Notes under the pieces: generated by a model | The model's input: the letters and a program-made list of their open reading frames with translations, nothing else | Told to the model about the DNA's origin: nothing | Database searches by the model: none | Translations under genes and position numbers: made by a program | In this document: positions 9,026 through 21,138 of the stretch, in pieces | How the letters are laid out: each line of letters starts with the position of its first letter | Position numbering within the stretch: the first letter of the stretch is position 1 | Origin: Candidatus Reconcilbacillus cellulovorans | Lineage (GTDB): Bacteria > Bacillota > Bacilli > Paenibacillales > Reconciliibacillaceae | Length of the DNA stretch: 62,994 bases | Assembly: GCA_002507565.1 (NCBI GenBank) | Contig: MOXJ01000013.1 | Location: 1-62,994, forward strand | Reading direction: 5' to 3'

Positions 9026-9067
9026 GAACATATGTTTTCTGACGGACGTCTGTCGAAGACTTGTGGT
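9026..9067 (+). repeat. 42-bp upstream repeat, copy A
   Basis: This 42-bp stretch matches 9507-9548 at 35 of 42 positions with no gap. The shared core is TGACGGACGTCTGTC, an imperfect palindrome, flanked by GAACATA and TTGTGGT. Copy A ends 39 bases before the start of the unknown gene at 9107. Just upstream is the inverted repeat TGACC-N6-GGTCA (8990-9005). A shared operator or promoter element is the simplest reading. Confidence 0.75.
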
Positions 9068-9106
9068 TTTTTGAAAATCAAAATCAAAACCAAGGACGTG
9101 AGAACG

Positions 9107-9502
9107 ATGGCGACTCCGTCGCAAATAAACGGTTTGGTCCGGAAACTCGAAAAGAAGTTGGACCCGTTCGAACGGACGATCGCGGCGTACTGGAAGGACG
9201 TGAAACCCCAGACATACAAATGGGCGCTGCTTAGTGGAACCCTCCGCCAGCTGGCTGATTCGATGACCCGGGCGATGTGGATAACGAGGCAGCAGCTACT
9301 GGAGCGTGAGCCGCTCGACGAAAACGATCCCGTCAAGCGGGCGCAACAGTCGGTATGGGCGCAGATGACCGCGCGGGAGCTGGTCATGGCAGCCTACTTG
9401 GAAGTCTTACCAAGTCCGCCGGACGATTGGCGGGAACATCTGGACGAATGGTTCGAACAAGGAAAAAAACTTCTGGAATCCTATCAGGAAAACGAAGAAT
9501 AA
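9107..9502 (+). CDS. Unknown 131-aa protein upstream of cas3
   Basis: I do not recognise this protein. The ATG at 9107 has AAGGA about 10 bases upstream. The open frame extends 25 codons further back, but that part lies in the repeated upstream sequence. The protein looks wholly helical, with no Cys, no signal peptide and an acidic C-terminus (EWFEQGKKLLESYQENEE). Trp-rich blocks include YWKDVKPQTYKWALLS and QQSVWAQMTARELVMAA. It stands 74 bases before cas3 on the same strand, and cas3 is preceded by a near copy of its upstream element, so co-regulation with the I-C operon is likely. Candidates are a Cas accessory protein, a regulator or a cargo gene. Confidence 0.65.
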   Translation: MATPSQINGLVRKLEKKLDPFERTIAAYWKDVKPQTYKWALLSGTLRQLADSMTRAMWITRQQLLEREPLDENDPVKRAQQSVWAQMTARELVMAAYLEVLPSPPDDWREHLDEWFEQGKKLLESYQENEE

Positions 9503-9506
9503 CCCG

Positions 9507-9548
9507 GAACATACGTTTCATGACGGACGTCTGTCAAAATTTTGTGGT
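9507..9548 (+). repeat. 42-bp upstream repeat, copy B (before cas3)
   Basis: This is the second copy of the 42-bp element at 9026-9067, with the same TGACGGACGTCTGTC core. It ends 28 bases before the chosen cas3 start. Both copies keep the same distance class to the gene they precede, which argues for a regulatory role rather than coding homology; the two copies are read in different frames by the neighbouring open frames. Confidence 0.75.
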
Positions 9549-9576
9549 GAATTGGAAGACAGAAAGGGGGAGAGCG

Positions 9577-11790
9577 TTGTTTTACGCGCATCGAACCGAT
9601 CGACCGGACAAAAGCGACTGGCAACTGCTGCGCGACCACTTGCGCCGCGTCGCGGAACTGAGCGGCTCGTTCGCGGACGCGTTCGGCGCGCGCGAATGGG
9701 GTGAGGCGGTCGGCCTCCTGCACGACCTCGGTAAATACAGCGCCGCTTTTCAAAAAAGATTGGAAGGATCCTCGGAACGAGTCGACCATTCGACGGCCGG
9801 CGCGCAAGTATTGGCGACCCGGTGGCGCGGACCGCTCGGGCGGCTGGCGGCCTACGTCGTCGCCGGCCATCACGCGGGACTCCCGGACTTCGGCACGGAA
9901 GCTGGCGAAGAATCGTGCCTCGCCCGTAGACTGACGAAACCGGTAGAACCTTTCGACGCCGGCTTCTCGGAGATCGCCGTCCCGCCACCGCCGACGCAAA
10001 TCCCGATCCAGCCGGGGATTTCGCCCGGGCTTCAATTTTCGATGTTCGTGCGCATGCTGTTTTCGTGCCTGGTCGATGCCGATTCGCTCGACACGGAAGC
10101 GTTCTGCGACCCCGAACGCGCCGCCGTCCGGGCAAGCAGACCGTCCGGGCATGCGGCGATCGCCGGACTTTTGGAAAAATACGAAGCTTACATGCGGGAA
10201 CGTTTCTCGCACATCCGGTTCGACATCGACCGGCTCCGCCGCGAGCTGCTGCAGGAATGTCTGGAGCAGGCGGACGATCGGCCGGGACTCTGGACGCTGA
10301 CGATGCCGACGGGAAGCGGCAAAACACTGACGTCGCTCGGCTTCGCGCTCCGCCATGCGGCCGCCAACGGGCTTGCGCGCATCATCTACGTCATCCCGTA
10401 CACGTCGATTATCGAGCAAACGGCGGCGGTGTTCCGCGACATTTTCGGCGCGGATCACGTGCTCGAACATCATTCGAACCTGCGCGAAGAGCGCGACGAG
10501 TCCGACGAAGGCCCGGCTGACCTGCGCATGCGGCTCGCGGAAGAAAACTGGGACGCACCGATCGTCGTGACGACGAACGTTCAGTTTTTCGAGTCACTGT
10601 TTTCCAACCGGCGTTCGAAATGCCGCAAGCTCCACAACATCGCGCGGAGCGTCGTCATTCTCGACGAGGCCCAGATGCTGAACGGCGGGTATTACCGGCC
10701 CTGTCTGTACGCGCTGGAAGAGCTTGTCCGCAATTACCGATGTTCCGTCGTCCTATGCACGGCGACGCAGCCGAAAATCGCCGGTTTGTTGCCCGAAAGC
10801 GTACGGGCGCGCGAGCTGACGCGCGACGTGGACAAGCGTTACGATCAGTTCCGCCGCGTCCGCGTCGAGTCGCTCGGCCGGAAAACGCTCGAGGACGTCG
10901 CTCGACTGCTCATCCGTCATGAGCAGGCGCTCTGCATCGTCAACACGCGCAACCGCGCGCGCTTGCTGTACGAAAAGTTGCTCGACTTGGCCGGCGAACG
11001 CGGCTTCGGAAGCATGTTCCATCTGAGCGCGCGCATGTGCGCCGAACATCGATCGCGACGCATTGCGGAGATCCGTCGCCTGCTCGACGAAGGCAAGCCG
11101 TGCCTTGTCGTCAGCACGCAGCTGATTGAAGCCGGCGTCGACGTCGATTTTCCCGTCGTCTACCGAGAACTGGCGGGACTCGATTCAATCGCGCAGGCCG
11201 CGGGCCGCTGCAACCGCAACGGCCGGCTGCCGACGGCGACCGCTTACGTTTTCGAACCCGACAAGGGGCTTCCGCCGGGCTGGTTCAGCCTGACCGCCTC
11301 CGTAGCGCTTAACGTGCTGGAGCGGCACGCCGATGACCCGCTGTCGCCGAAAGCGGTCAGCGATTACTTCGAGGAGCTGTTCGCCTACCAGACCGCCGGC
11401 GTGCGCGATCGGCTCGACGAAAAAGGCATTCTCGACATGCTGGCCGAGCGCGCCCGGGAAGCGGCGTTTCCGTTCGAGCGCGTCAGCCGGGAATTCCGGC
11501 TGATCGAGACCGAGGCGAAACCGGTACTCATCCCGTTCGACCGCACGGCATGCGAAGCGATCGACGCGCTGCGCTCAGGGGTTTATTCGCGCCGACTGCT
11601 CAGGCGCCTGCAACCGTACGTCGTTCAGATTTATTCGAAAGAATTCGAGGCGTTCCGGGAATCCGGCGAACTGGAACCTTGTCCGGCGGACATCTGGGTG
11701 CTCCGCCGCCCCGAACGCTGGTACGACGATGCGCTCGGGCTCAAGCCTTTTTCGCCGGATGATGCATCCGCCGACGTCCTGGAAGCGTGA
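9577..11790 (+). CDS. cas3: CRISPR-associated helicase/nuclease Cas3 (type I-C)
   Basis: Cas3 is recruited by the I-C Cascade to unwind and degrade target DNA. The 737-residue protein has an N-terminal HD nuclease domain (VGLLHDLGKYSAAFQKRL, His49-Asp50; AGHHAGLPD), then a superfamily 2 helicase: Walker A MPTGSGKTLTSLG near residue 245, the DEAQML box, CTATQPKI, and motif VI AAGRCNRNG. I chose the TTG at 9577-9579 because AAAGGGGGAG lies just upstream and the protein then begins with the usual FYAH. An ATG at 9520 is possible but falls in the repeated element. It is the first gene of the cas operon, 29 bases before cas5. Confidence 0.95.
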   Translation: MFYAHRTDRPDKSDWQLLRDHLRRVAELSGSFADAFGAREWGEAVGLLHDLGKYSAAFQKRLEGSSERVDHSTAGAQVLATRWRGPLGRLAAYVVAGHHAGLPDFGTEAGEESCLARRLTKPVEPFDAGFSEIAVPPPPTQIPIQPGISPGLQFSMFVRMLFSCLVDADSLDTEAFCDPERAAVRASRPSGHAAIAGLLEKYEAYMRERFSHIRFDIDRLRRELLQECLEQADDRPGLWTLTMPTGSGKTLTSLGFALRHAAANGLARIIYVIPYTSIIEQTAAVFRDIFGADHVLEHHSNLREERDESDEGPADLRMRLAEENWDAPIVVTTNVQFFESLFSNRRSKCRKLHNIARSVVILDEAQMLNGGYYRPCLYALEELVRNYRCSVVLCTATQPKIAGLLPESVRARELTRDVDKRYDQFRRVRVESLGRKTLEDVARLLIRHEQALCIVNTRNRARLLYEKLLDLAGERGFGSMFHLSARMCAEHRSRRIAEIRRLLDEGKPCLVVSTQLIEAGVDVDFPVVYRELAGLDSIAQAAGRCNRNGRLPTATAYVFEPDKGLPPGWFSLTASVALNVLERHADDPLSPKAVSDYFEELFAYQTAGVRDRLDEKGILDMLAERAREAAFPFERVSREFRLIETEAKPVLIPFDRTACEAIDALRSGVYSRRLLRRLQPYVVQIYSKEFEAFRESGELEPCPADIWVLRRPERWYDDALGLKPFSPDDASADVLEA

Positions 11791-11819
11791 AACTCACATC
11801 GAAAGGAGCGATCCCTCAC

Positions 11820-12488
11820 GTGGGCTACGGCATCCGTCTGCACGTCTGGGGCGATTACGCCTGCTTCACCCGTCCTGAAATGAAAGCCGAACGCGTCAGC
11901 TACGACGTGATGACGCCTTCGGCAGCGCGCGGCATTCTGGAAGCTATTCACTGGAAACCCGCGATCAGGTGGGTGGTCGACCGGATTCACGTGCTGAACG
12001 AAATCCGGTTCGAAATGATCCGGAGAAATGAGGTGTCGAATAAAATCCCCGTGCGCAACATCAAAGATGCTATGTCGTCGGGCGAACCGTTGCGCCAGGT
12101 GGCGCCGGACGAACGCCAGCAGCGCGCCACGCTCATGCTGAAAGACGTCGCCTACGTCGTCGAGGCGCATTTCGAACTAACCGGCTTCGGCGAAGCGAGT
12201 GAAACGGAGGAGAAACATTACAATATCGTTCTGCGCCGCGCGCGCCACGGCCAATGCTTTCACAGGCCGTACCTCGGCTGCCGCGAATTCGCCGCGCATT
12301 TCCGGCTGATCGAGGAAGACGAACCGCTGCCGACGTCGTTTTACGCCGACGTCGAGGAGAAAGATCTCGGCTGGATGCTGCACGATATCGATTACGAGCA
12401 CGACATGACGCCGAAATTTTTCCGCGCGGTCATGCGCCGCGGCGTCATCGACGTGCCGAGATTTTCGTCCGGAGGCATCGTGTCATGA
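11820..12488 (+). CDS. cas5c: Cas5c, type I-C crRNA endonuclease/backbone
   Basis: In type I-C, Cas5 replaces Cas6 and cleaves the repeat to make crRNAs, then stays bound to the 5' handle. The 222 residues contain the family block VWGDYACFTRPEMKAERVSYDVMTPSAARGILEA, HWKPAIRWVVDRI and CREFAAHF. I chose the GTG at 11820 because GAAAGGAGCG lies about 11 bases upstream and the protein then begins GYGIRLHVWG as in homologues. A GTG at 11787 overlapping the cas3 stop has no binding site. Its stop overlaps the cas8c start (ATGA). Confidence 0.94.
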   Translation: MGYGIRLHVWGDYACFTRPEMKAERVSYDVMTPSAARGILEAIHWKPAIRWVVDRIHVLNEIRFEMIRRNEVSNKIPVRNIKDAMSSGEPLRQVAPDERQQRATLMLKDVAYVVEAHFELTGFGEASETEEKHYNIVLRRARHGQCFHRPYLGCREFAAHFRLIEEDEPLPTSFYADVEEKDLGWMLHDIDYEHDMTPKFFRAVMRRGVIDVPRFSSGGIVS

Positions 12489-14317
12489 TTTTGCAGGCGC
12501 TCTACGAACGGTACGTTCAGTTGTCGTCGCGGCCCGATTCGGGGATTGCCCCGCCGTATTCGTCCTCGGCGAAAGTGTCGTTCGCGCTGGAAATTTCGCC
12601 GGACGGCGAGCTGCTTCGGGTCGTCGACGTCCGCGCCCAGCAGGGCAAAAAACTCGTCCCGGTCGAGATGATCGTCCCGGAACAGGGGGGCCGCTCCAGT
12701 AACATCAAGGCGCACTTCCTGTGCGACAAGTCCGACTATCTGCTCGGGTTCGCCGTCAAAAAAACCAGCTCGGCCGGTCAACCGCAAAAGATCGCGACGT
12801 CGGAACATTTCGACGCCAGCATGGAGCTGCATTTCAACGTGCTCGGCGACTGTTCCGACCCGGAAGCGCAGGCGGTCGTCCGGTTTTTCGAACGATGGGA
12901 TCCCGACGCAGCGGCCGACCATCCCGCGCTTGCTGCCATACCCGACCTGTGGAAAGAAGGCGCCAACGCCCTGTTCGTCTTCCGCGTCCGCGGCCAGCCC
13001 GGCTTTGTTCATCAAAATCCGGCGATCCTGCAGGCGTGGAGTCGGTACAAATCGTCTTCCAACTTAGAAGGTGCTCGCTTCGGACAATGCCTGATTACCG
13101 GTTTACCGGACCAACCGATCGCCCGGACACATGAGATCAAGATCAAGGGAGTCCGAAACGCGCAAGCTGCTGGAGCAAGTCTCGTGTCGTTCAACAAAGA
13201 TGCCTTTGTGTCATTCGGCAAGGAACAAAGCTACAACGCTCCGGTCAGCATCGACGCCGCGTTCGGCTATGCGACCGCACTGAACGCGCTGCTCGCCTCC
13301 GATCGGCACCGGATGACCGGCATCGGCGACATGACCGTCGTCTTTTGGGCGGGCCAGCGCCAAGGCGCCCCGACGGCGGAAGCGGAAGCCGTCGAAGCGT
13401 TGTTTCTCGCCTTTTTCCGCGATGCCGGAACAGACCGTGAAAACGAACCCGAACCTGAGCATGCGGCGACGACCGCGCTCGTTCGCGACCTTTTCGCCCG
13501 CATCCGCTCGGGACAGGCCGTTTCACCGGACATGTTGGGTAATGTCGACGCACCGTTCTACGTGCTCGGACTTGCCGCTCCCAGTCAGGCAAGGCTGACC
13601 GTCCGGCTCTGGTGGCAAGGCGAATTCGGCAGCCTCGTCGCCCGATTGATCCAGCACGCCGAAGACATGGCCATCCACGACGGAAAGGAGGTGTCCGGAC
13701 CGCCGCCGCTGTCGAGGCTGCTGCGCGAGACGATCCCGCGCAACGCGCGTGAGCCCGACAAACATCTTTCGCCGGTCATGGCCGGGGAGCTGTTCCGCTC
13801 GATCCTGACCGGCGGGCTCTACCCGCAATCGTTCCTGAACGCGATGATCAACCGCATCCGCGCCGACGGCGACGTCAATACGATCCGCGTCGCCGCGATC
13901 AAGGCGTGGTTGTCCCGCTACGCGCGCATTCATCGCGCCGACACGTTGAAGGAGGTGATCACCGTGGCGCTGAACAAGGAAACGACGCATCCCGCCTATC
14001 GCCTCGGCCGACTGTTCGCCGTCCTGGAGAAAGCGCAGGCTGACGCCGCCGGCGGCTACGACAAGCTGAACGCGACGATCAAGGACCGGTACTTCGGCGC
14101 GGCTTCCGCCACGCCTGCCGCCGTCTTCCCGCTGCTCATCCGGCTCGCCCAGCACCATATGGCGAAATCCGAGTACGGCCGACTTCGGGACATGGAAATA
14201 CAGGAAATTCTCGACGGAATCGAAACGTTCCCGGCTTACCTGGACCTGATCCAGCAGGGACTGTTCGTGCTGGGCTATTATCATCAGAAAAACGAATTCT
14301 TCACCAAAAAATCTTGA
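12485..14317 (+). CDS. cas8c: Cas8c (Csd1), type I-C large subunit
   Basis: Cas8c is the large Cascade subunit that reads the PAM and holds target DNA. The 610-residue length is normal for Csd1. Recognisable blocks are MILQALYERYVQLSSRPDSG at the start, FLCDKSDYLLG, FVSFGKEQSYNAPVSIDAAF, TVVFWAG, PFYVLGLAAPSQARLTVRLW and, near the end, RLGRLFAVLEKAQADAAGG. The ATG at 12485 overlaps the cas5c stop by four bases and has GGAGG 11 bases upstream; the longer frame reaching 12254 lies inside cas5c. No internal small-subunit start was tested. Confidence 0.95.
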   Translation: MILQALYERYVQLSSRPDSGIAPPYSSSAKVSFALEISPDGELLRVVDVRAQQGKKLVPVEMIVPEQGGRSSNIKAHFLCDKSDYLLGFAVKKTSSAGQPQKIATSEHFDASMELHFNVLGDCSDPEAQAVVRFFERWDPDAAADHPALAAIPDLWKEGANALFVFRVRGQPGFVHQNPAILQAWSRYKSSSNLEGARFGQCLITGLPDQPIARTHEIKIKGVRNAQAAGASLVSFNKDAFVSFGKEQSYNAPVSIDAAFGYATALNALLASDRHRMTGIGDMTVVFWAGQRQGAPTAEAEAVEALFLAFFRDAGTDRENEPEPEHAATTALVRDLFARIRSGQAVSPDMLGNVDAPFYVLGLAAPSQARLTVRLWWQGEFGSLVARLIQHAEDMAIHDGKEVSGPPPLSRLLRETIPRNAREPDKHLSPVMAGELFRSILTGGLYPQSFLNAMINRIRADGDVNTIRVAAIKAWLSRYARIHRADTLKEVITVALNKETTHPAYRLGRLFAVLEKAQADAAGGYDKLNATIKDRYFGAASATPAAVFPLLIRLAQHHMAKSEYGRLRDMEIQEILDGIETFPAYLDLIQQGLFVLGYYHQKNEFFTKKS

Positions 14318-14340
14318 TCGGAAAGGAGAGCTTGTGAACC

Positions 14341-15204
14341 ATGCCGCTGTCGAAACGTTACGAGTTTACGCTCTTTTACGATGTCCAAAACGGCAACCCC
14401 AACGGCGATCCCGACGCCGGCAACCTGCCGCGCATCGACCCGGAGACCGGCCACGGCCTCGTCACCGACGTCTGCCTTAAGCGCAAAGTCCGCAATTACG
14501 TCGAAATCGTCAAGGCCGGCGCGCCGGGTTACCAGATTTACGTCACCGAAGGCGCGATCCTGAATGAGAAACATCGCCTCGCCTACAAGGCGGTACGGAA
14601 CGATTCGAACGTCGAAACCGCCAAAGAACTGAACCCGGCCAACAAAAACGAAGCGGCTGAGCTGACACGTTGGATGTGCGCCAATTTCTACGACGTCCGC
14701 GCGTTCGGCGCCGTCATGTCGACCGGCATCAACTGCGGCCAGGTGCGCGGGCCGGTGCAGTTCACCTTTTCCCGTAGCGCCGACCCGATCGTCGCCCACG
14801 AAGTGACGATCACCCGCGTGGCCGTCACCCGCGAGGGCGAGTCGAAAGACCGCGAAATGGGCCGCAAACATATCGTCCCGTACGCGCTGTACCGGATGAA
14901 CGGCTACGTGTCCGCGCTGCTCAGCGAGCAGACCGGCTTTTCCGAAGAAGATCTCGAACTGCTCTGGGAAGCGCTCACTCATCTGTTCGAACACGACCGG
15001 TCGGCGTCGCGCGGTCAGATGACCGTACGCAAACTGATCATCTTCGAACACTCGACGGCGCTCGGCAACGCCCCGGCACACGTCCTGTTCGAAAGTATCG
15101 GAGTCGAACGGCTCGCTGATCGACCGCCGCGAGACTTTTCCGATTACCGGATCCACCTCGACCGCGGGCGCATCCCGCCGGAGGTCCGCGTCATCGAGCG
15201 ATGA
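14341..15204 (+). CDS. cas7c: Cas7c (Csd2), type I-C backbone subunit
   Basis: Cas7 forms the helical backbone that coats the crRNA spacer. The 287 residues match Csd2: RYEFTLFYDVQNGNPNGDPDAGNLPRID at the start, LVTDVCLKRKVRNYVE, FYDVRAFGAVMST and GPVQFTFSRSADPI. It begins 23 bases after cas8c, with AAAGGAG upstream, and its stop overlaps the cas4 start by four bases. Confidence 0.96.
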   Translation: MPLSKRYEFTLFYDVQNGNPNGDPDAGNLPRIDPETGHGLVTDVCLKRKVRNYVEIVKAGAPGYQIYVTEGAILNEKHRLAYKAVRNDSNVETAKELNPANKNEAAELTRWMCANFYDVRAFGAVMSTGINCGQVRGPVQFTFSRSADPIVAHEVTITRVAVTREGESKDREMGRKHIVPYALYRMNGYVSALLSEQTGFSEEDLELLWEALTHLFEHDRSASRGQMTVRKLIIFEHSTALGNAPAHVLFESIGVERLADRPPRDFSDYRIHLDRGRIPPEVRVIER

Positions 15205-15887
15205 GCGGCGGCGACGCCAAACCGATGCTGATGCTGTCCGGCGTGCAGCATTTCGCCTTTTGCCGGCGGCAGTGGGCGCTCATCCACATCGAACAAGAGT
15301 GGCGGGAAAACGTCCGCACGTTCGAAGGGCGTCTGCTCCACGAACGCGTCGACGACGGCCTGTTCGAAAGCCGCGGCGACGTGCTGATCGCCCGCTCCCT
15401 TCACGTCGCGTCCGAACGGCTCGGCGTCTACGGCATCGTGGACGTCGTCGAATTCCATGCCCTGGCCGAGGGAGAGCCGGCAGACGACGCCGTCCGGCTC
15501 CCCGGCCGGCGGGGCCTCTGGAAACCGCGCCCTGTCGAATACAAACGCGGCCGCCCGAAAGCCGACGACTGGGACCGCATCCAGTTGTGCGCGCAGGCGA
15601 TGTGTCTGGAAGACATGTTCGGCGTCCGCGTGCCGGAAGGCTGGCTCTACTACGGCGAGACGCGGCACCGGCATCCGGTCCGGTTCGACGACGAATTGCG
15701 CCGCCGGGTCGTCGAACTGTTCTCCCTCATGCACGAATGGTTCGAGCGCGGCTACACCCCGCCGCCGGTCCGGACGCCGAAATGCCGCAACTGCTCGCTG
15801 AAGGACATCTGTCTGCCGAAACTCGACCGCGACCGCTCGAACGACTATCTTGAAAAACATCTTTCGGAAATCGAGGAGGATACGTGA
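15201..15887 (+). CDS. cas4: Cas4 exonuclease (type I-C adaptation)
   Basis: Cas4 works with Cas1-Cas2 to select and trim PAM-containing prespacers. The 228-residue protein has the RecB-like nuclease core (VYGIVDVVEF, PVEYKRGRPKADDWDRIQLCAQAMCLEDMFG, GWLYYGET) and the four iron-sulphur Cys residues: Cys21 in FAFCRRQW and three in CRNCSLKDIC near residue 200. The ATG overlaps the cas7c stop (ATGA) and the stop codon directly abuts the cas1 start, so translation is probably coupled. Confidence 0.95.
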   Translation: MSGGDAKPMLMLSGVQHFAFCRRQWALIHIEQEWRENVRTFEGRLLHERVDDGLFESRGDVLIARSLHVASERLGVYGIVDVVEFHALAEGEPADDAVRLPGRRGLWKPRPVEYKRGRPKADDWDRIQLCAQAMCLEDMFGVRVPEGWLYYGETRHRHPVRFDDELRRRVVELFSLMHEWFERGYTPPPVRTPKCRNCSLKDICLPKLDRDRSNDYLEKHLSEIEEDT

Positions 15888-16916
15888 ATGCGGAAACTGC
15901 TCAACGTCCTGTACGTCACCTCTCCCGACAGCTACATCGCCTGCGAGCGGGAAAACGTCGTCGTGCGCGTCCAGGACCGCGAGGCGTTCCGCATTCCGGT
16001 CCACAACCTTGAAGGCATCGTCACGTTCGGATACGCCGGCGTCAGCCCCGCGCTCATTCATCTTTGTTGCGAACGCGGCGTCGCGATCTCGTTCCTGAAG
16101 GAAAACGGCGAATTTCTCGGCCGCATCCACGGCCCGGTGTCGGGCAACGTCCTGCTCCGCCGCAAACAGTACCGGGTCGCCGACGATGCGGCCGGCGTCA
16201 AACTCGCCAAACGGTTCATTTTCGCCAAAATCGCCAACTGCCGCGCCGTGCTGCATCGTGCACTGCGCGACCATGCCGACGAACTCGACGAACCGCTCGT
16301 GCGGCAGACCGTCCGCTCGCTGCAATCGCTCCTGCGGCTGACGCTCGGCGCCGGCGACTGCGACGAACTGCGCGGCCTCGAAGGCGACGCCGCCCGCAAA
16401 TATTTTTCGGCGTTCCAGCAACTCATCCTGCACGAAAAAACGTTTTTCCGCATGAACGGCCGCTCGCGCCGCCCGCCGCTCGATCCGGTCAACGCGATGC
16501 TGTCGTTCTGTTATACCTTGTTGGTCCATGAAGTGCAGGCCGCCTTGGAGTCCGTCGGCCTCGACCCGGCCGTCGGCTTCCTGCACCGCGACAGGCCCGG
16601 CCGCCCCGGCCTCGCCCTCGATCTGATGGAAGAACTTCGGCCCTACCTGGCGGACCGGCTCGTACTCTCGCTCATCAACCGCCGCCAGGTCGCGCCGAAC
16701 GGCTTCCGCACCCAGGAAAACGGCATGGTCGTCATGACCGCCGACACGCGCAAACAACTGATCACCGCCTGGCAAAAGCGAAAGCAGGAAGAAATCCGCC
16801 ATCCGTATCTGAATGAAAAAATCCCGGTCGGCCTTCTTCCTTACGTCCAGGCGCTCTTGCTCGCACGCCACCTGCGCGGTGATCTGGCGGAATACCCGCC
16901 TTTTCTGTGGAAATGA
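15888..16916 (+). CDS. cas1c: Cas1 integrase (type I-C)
   Basis: Cas1 catalyses spacer integration at the leader end of the array. The 342-residue length is usual for I-C Cas1. The N-terminal beta domain (LLNVLYVTSPDSYIACEREN) is followed by the catalytic all-alpha domain with NAMLSFCYTLLVHEVQAAL, VGLDPAVGFLHRDRPGRPG and LALDLMEELRP, which carry the conserved Glu, His and Asp/Glu metal ligands. It starts immediately after the cas4 stop and ends 59 bases before cas2. Confidence 0.96.
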   Translation: MRKLLNVLYVTSPDSYIACERENVVVRVQDREAFRIPVHNLEGIVTFGYAGVSPALIHLCCERGVAISFLKENGEFLGRIHGPVSGNVLLRRKQYRVADDAAGVKLAKRFIFAKIANCRAVLHRALRDHADELDEPLVRQTVRSLQSLLRLTLGAGDCDELRGLEGDAARKYFSAFQQLILHEKTFFRMNGRSRRPPLDPVNAMLSFCYTLLVHEVQAALESVGLDPAVGFLHRDRPGRPGLALDLMEELRPYLADRLVLSLINRRQVAPNGFRTQENGMVVMTADTRKQLITAWQKRKQEEIRHPYLNEKIPVGLLPYVQALLLARHLRGDLAEYPPFLWK

Positions 16917-16975
16917 GAGCTTCGTTGCGGCGAAAATTTACTCCGGACGTTAGCGACGAAAGGAAGATATCGACC

Positions 16976-17269
16976 ATGATGATCGTCGTCACGTATGATG
17001 TCAGTACGGCGGATGAAGCAGGCAAACGCCGGCTCCGCAACGTCGCCAAACAATGCCAGGATTACGGTCAGCGCGTCCAGCATTCCGTGTTCGAGTGTGT
17101 CGTCGATCCGCTGCAGTACGAACAGTTGAAAGCTAAACTCGCCAAACTGATCGACCAGGAGCGCGACAGTCTCCGCTTTTACCGGCTCGGAAGCAGCTGG
17201 AAAAATCGCGTCGAGCATATCGGTGCCAAAGTTCCATATGACCCGGAAGGTCTTTTATTGTTGGAATAG
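16976..17269 (+). CDS. cas2: Cas2 (type I-C)
   Basis: Cas2 forms the structural core of the Cas1-Cas2 integrase. The 97-residue ferredoxin-like protein begins MMIVVTYDVST, with the conserved Asp in the first strand, and has QHSVFECVVDPLQYEQLKAKL. The ATG at 16976 has GAAAGGAAG about nine bases upstream; the open frame extends back into cas1 but that part is not Cas2-like. It is the last cas gene and is followed by the leader. Confidence 0.95.
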   Translation: MMIVVTYDVSTADEAGKRRLRNVAKQCQDYGQRVQHSVFECVVDPLQYEQLKAKLAKLIDQERDSLRFYRLGSSWKNRVEHIGAKVPYDPEGLLLLE

Positions 17270-17479
17270 TATGATGTTGGATTTTTGTTCAAATCGGTTC
17301 GTGCGAACGTGGAGCGAACATAAACGTCCGGGCAGGTTCGCATGTCGTTTCTGTTTCTGATTTCTCCGGAATACCGTTTGTGTGTGCTTTGTGGGCCCGA
17401 GGCCGGACGTTGCTTTCGCGATGGACGTTCGCACTCTGTCGGCCGGATGTCCGTTGCAGCAAAGGCTTGATTGGCAGCT
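17270..17479 (+). promoter_or_regulatory. Leader of the type I-C array
   Basis: These 210 non-coding bases lie between cas2 and the first repeat. They contain an inverted repeat TGCGAAC (17302-17308) and GTTCGCA (17336-17342) around GGAGCGAACATAAACGTCC, a layout typical of I-C leaders. The position beside cas2 and the degenerate repeats at the far end show that this is the leader side. No certain promoter hexamers were assigned. Confidence 0.8.
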
Positions 17480-21042
<3,563 letters not shown>

Positions 21043-21138
21043 ACAACGCGGCCAGCAACGATCTACTTTCGCGACGCCTTCCCCACTTTCCATCTATATA
21101 ATCCAAATATTTTCAATGTAATAAAGACGACTCCTTTT

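Noticed and set aside
9355-9576. Longer N-terminus for Cas3
   Set aside because: It would overlap the preceding gene and the 42-bp element; homologues start at the FYAH segment and a good binding site precedes the TTG at 9577.
15144-16871. 575-aa minus-strand ORF opposite cas4 and cas1
   Set aside because: Antisense shadow of well-recognised cas genes.
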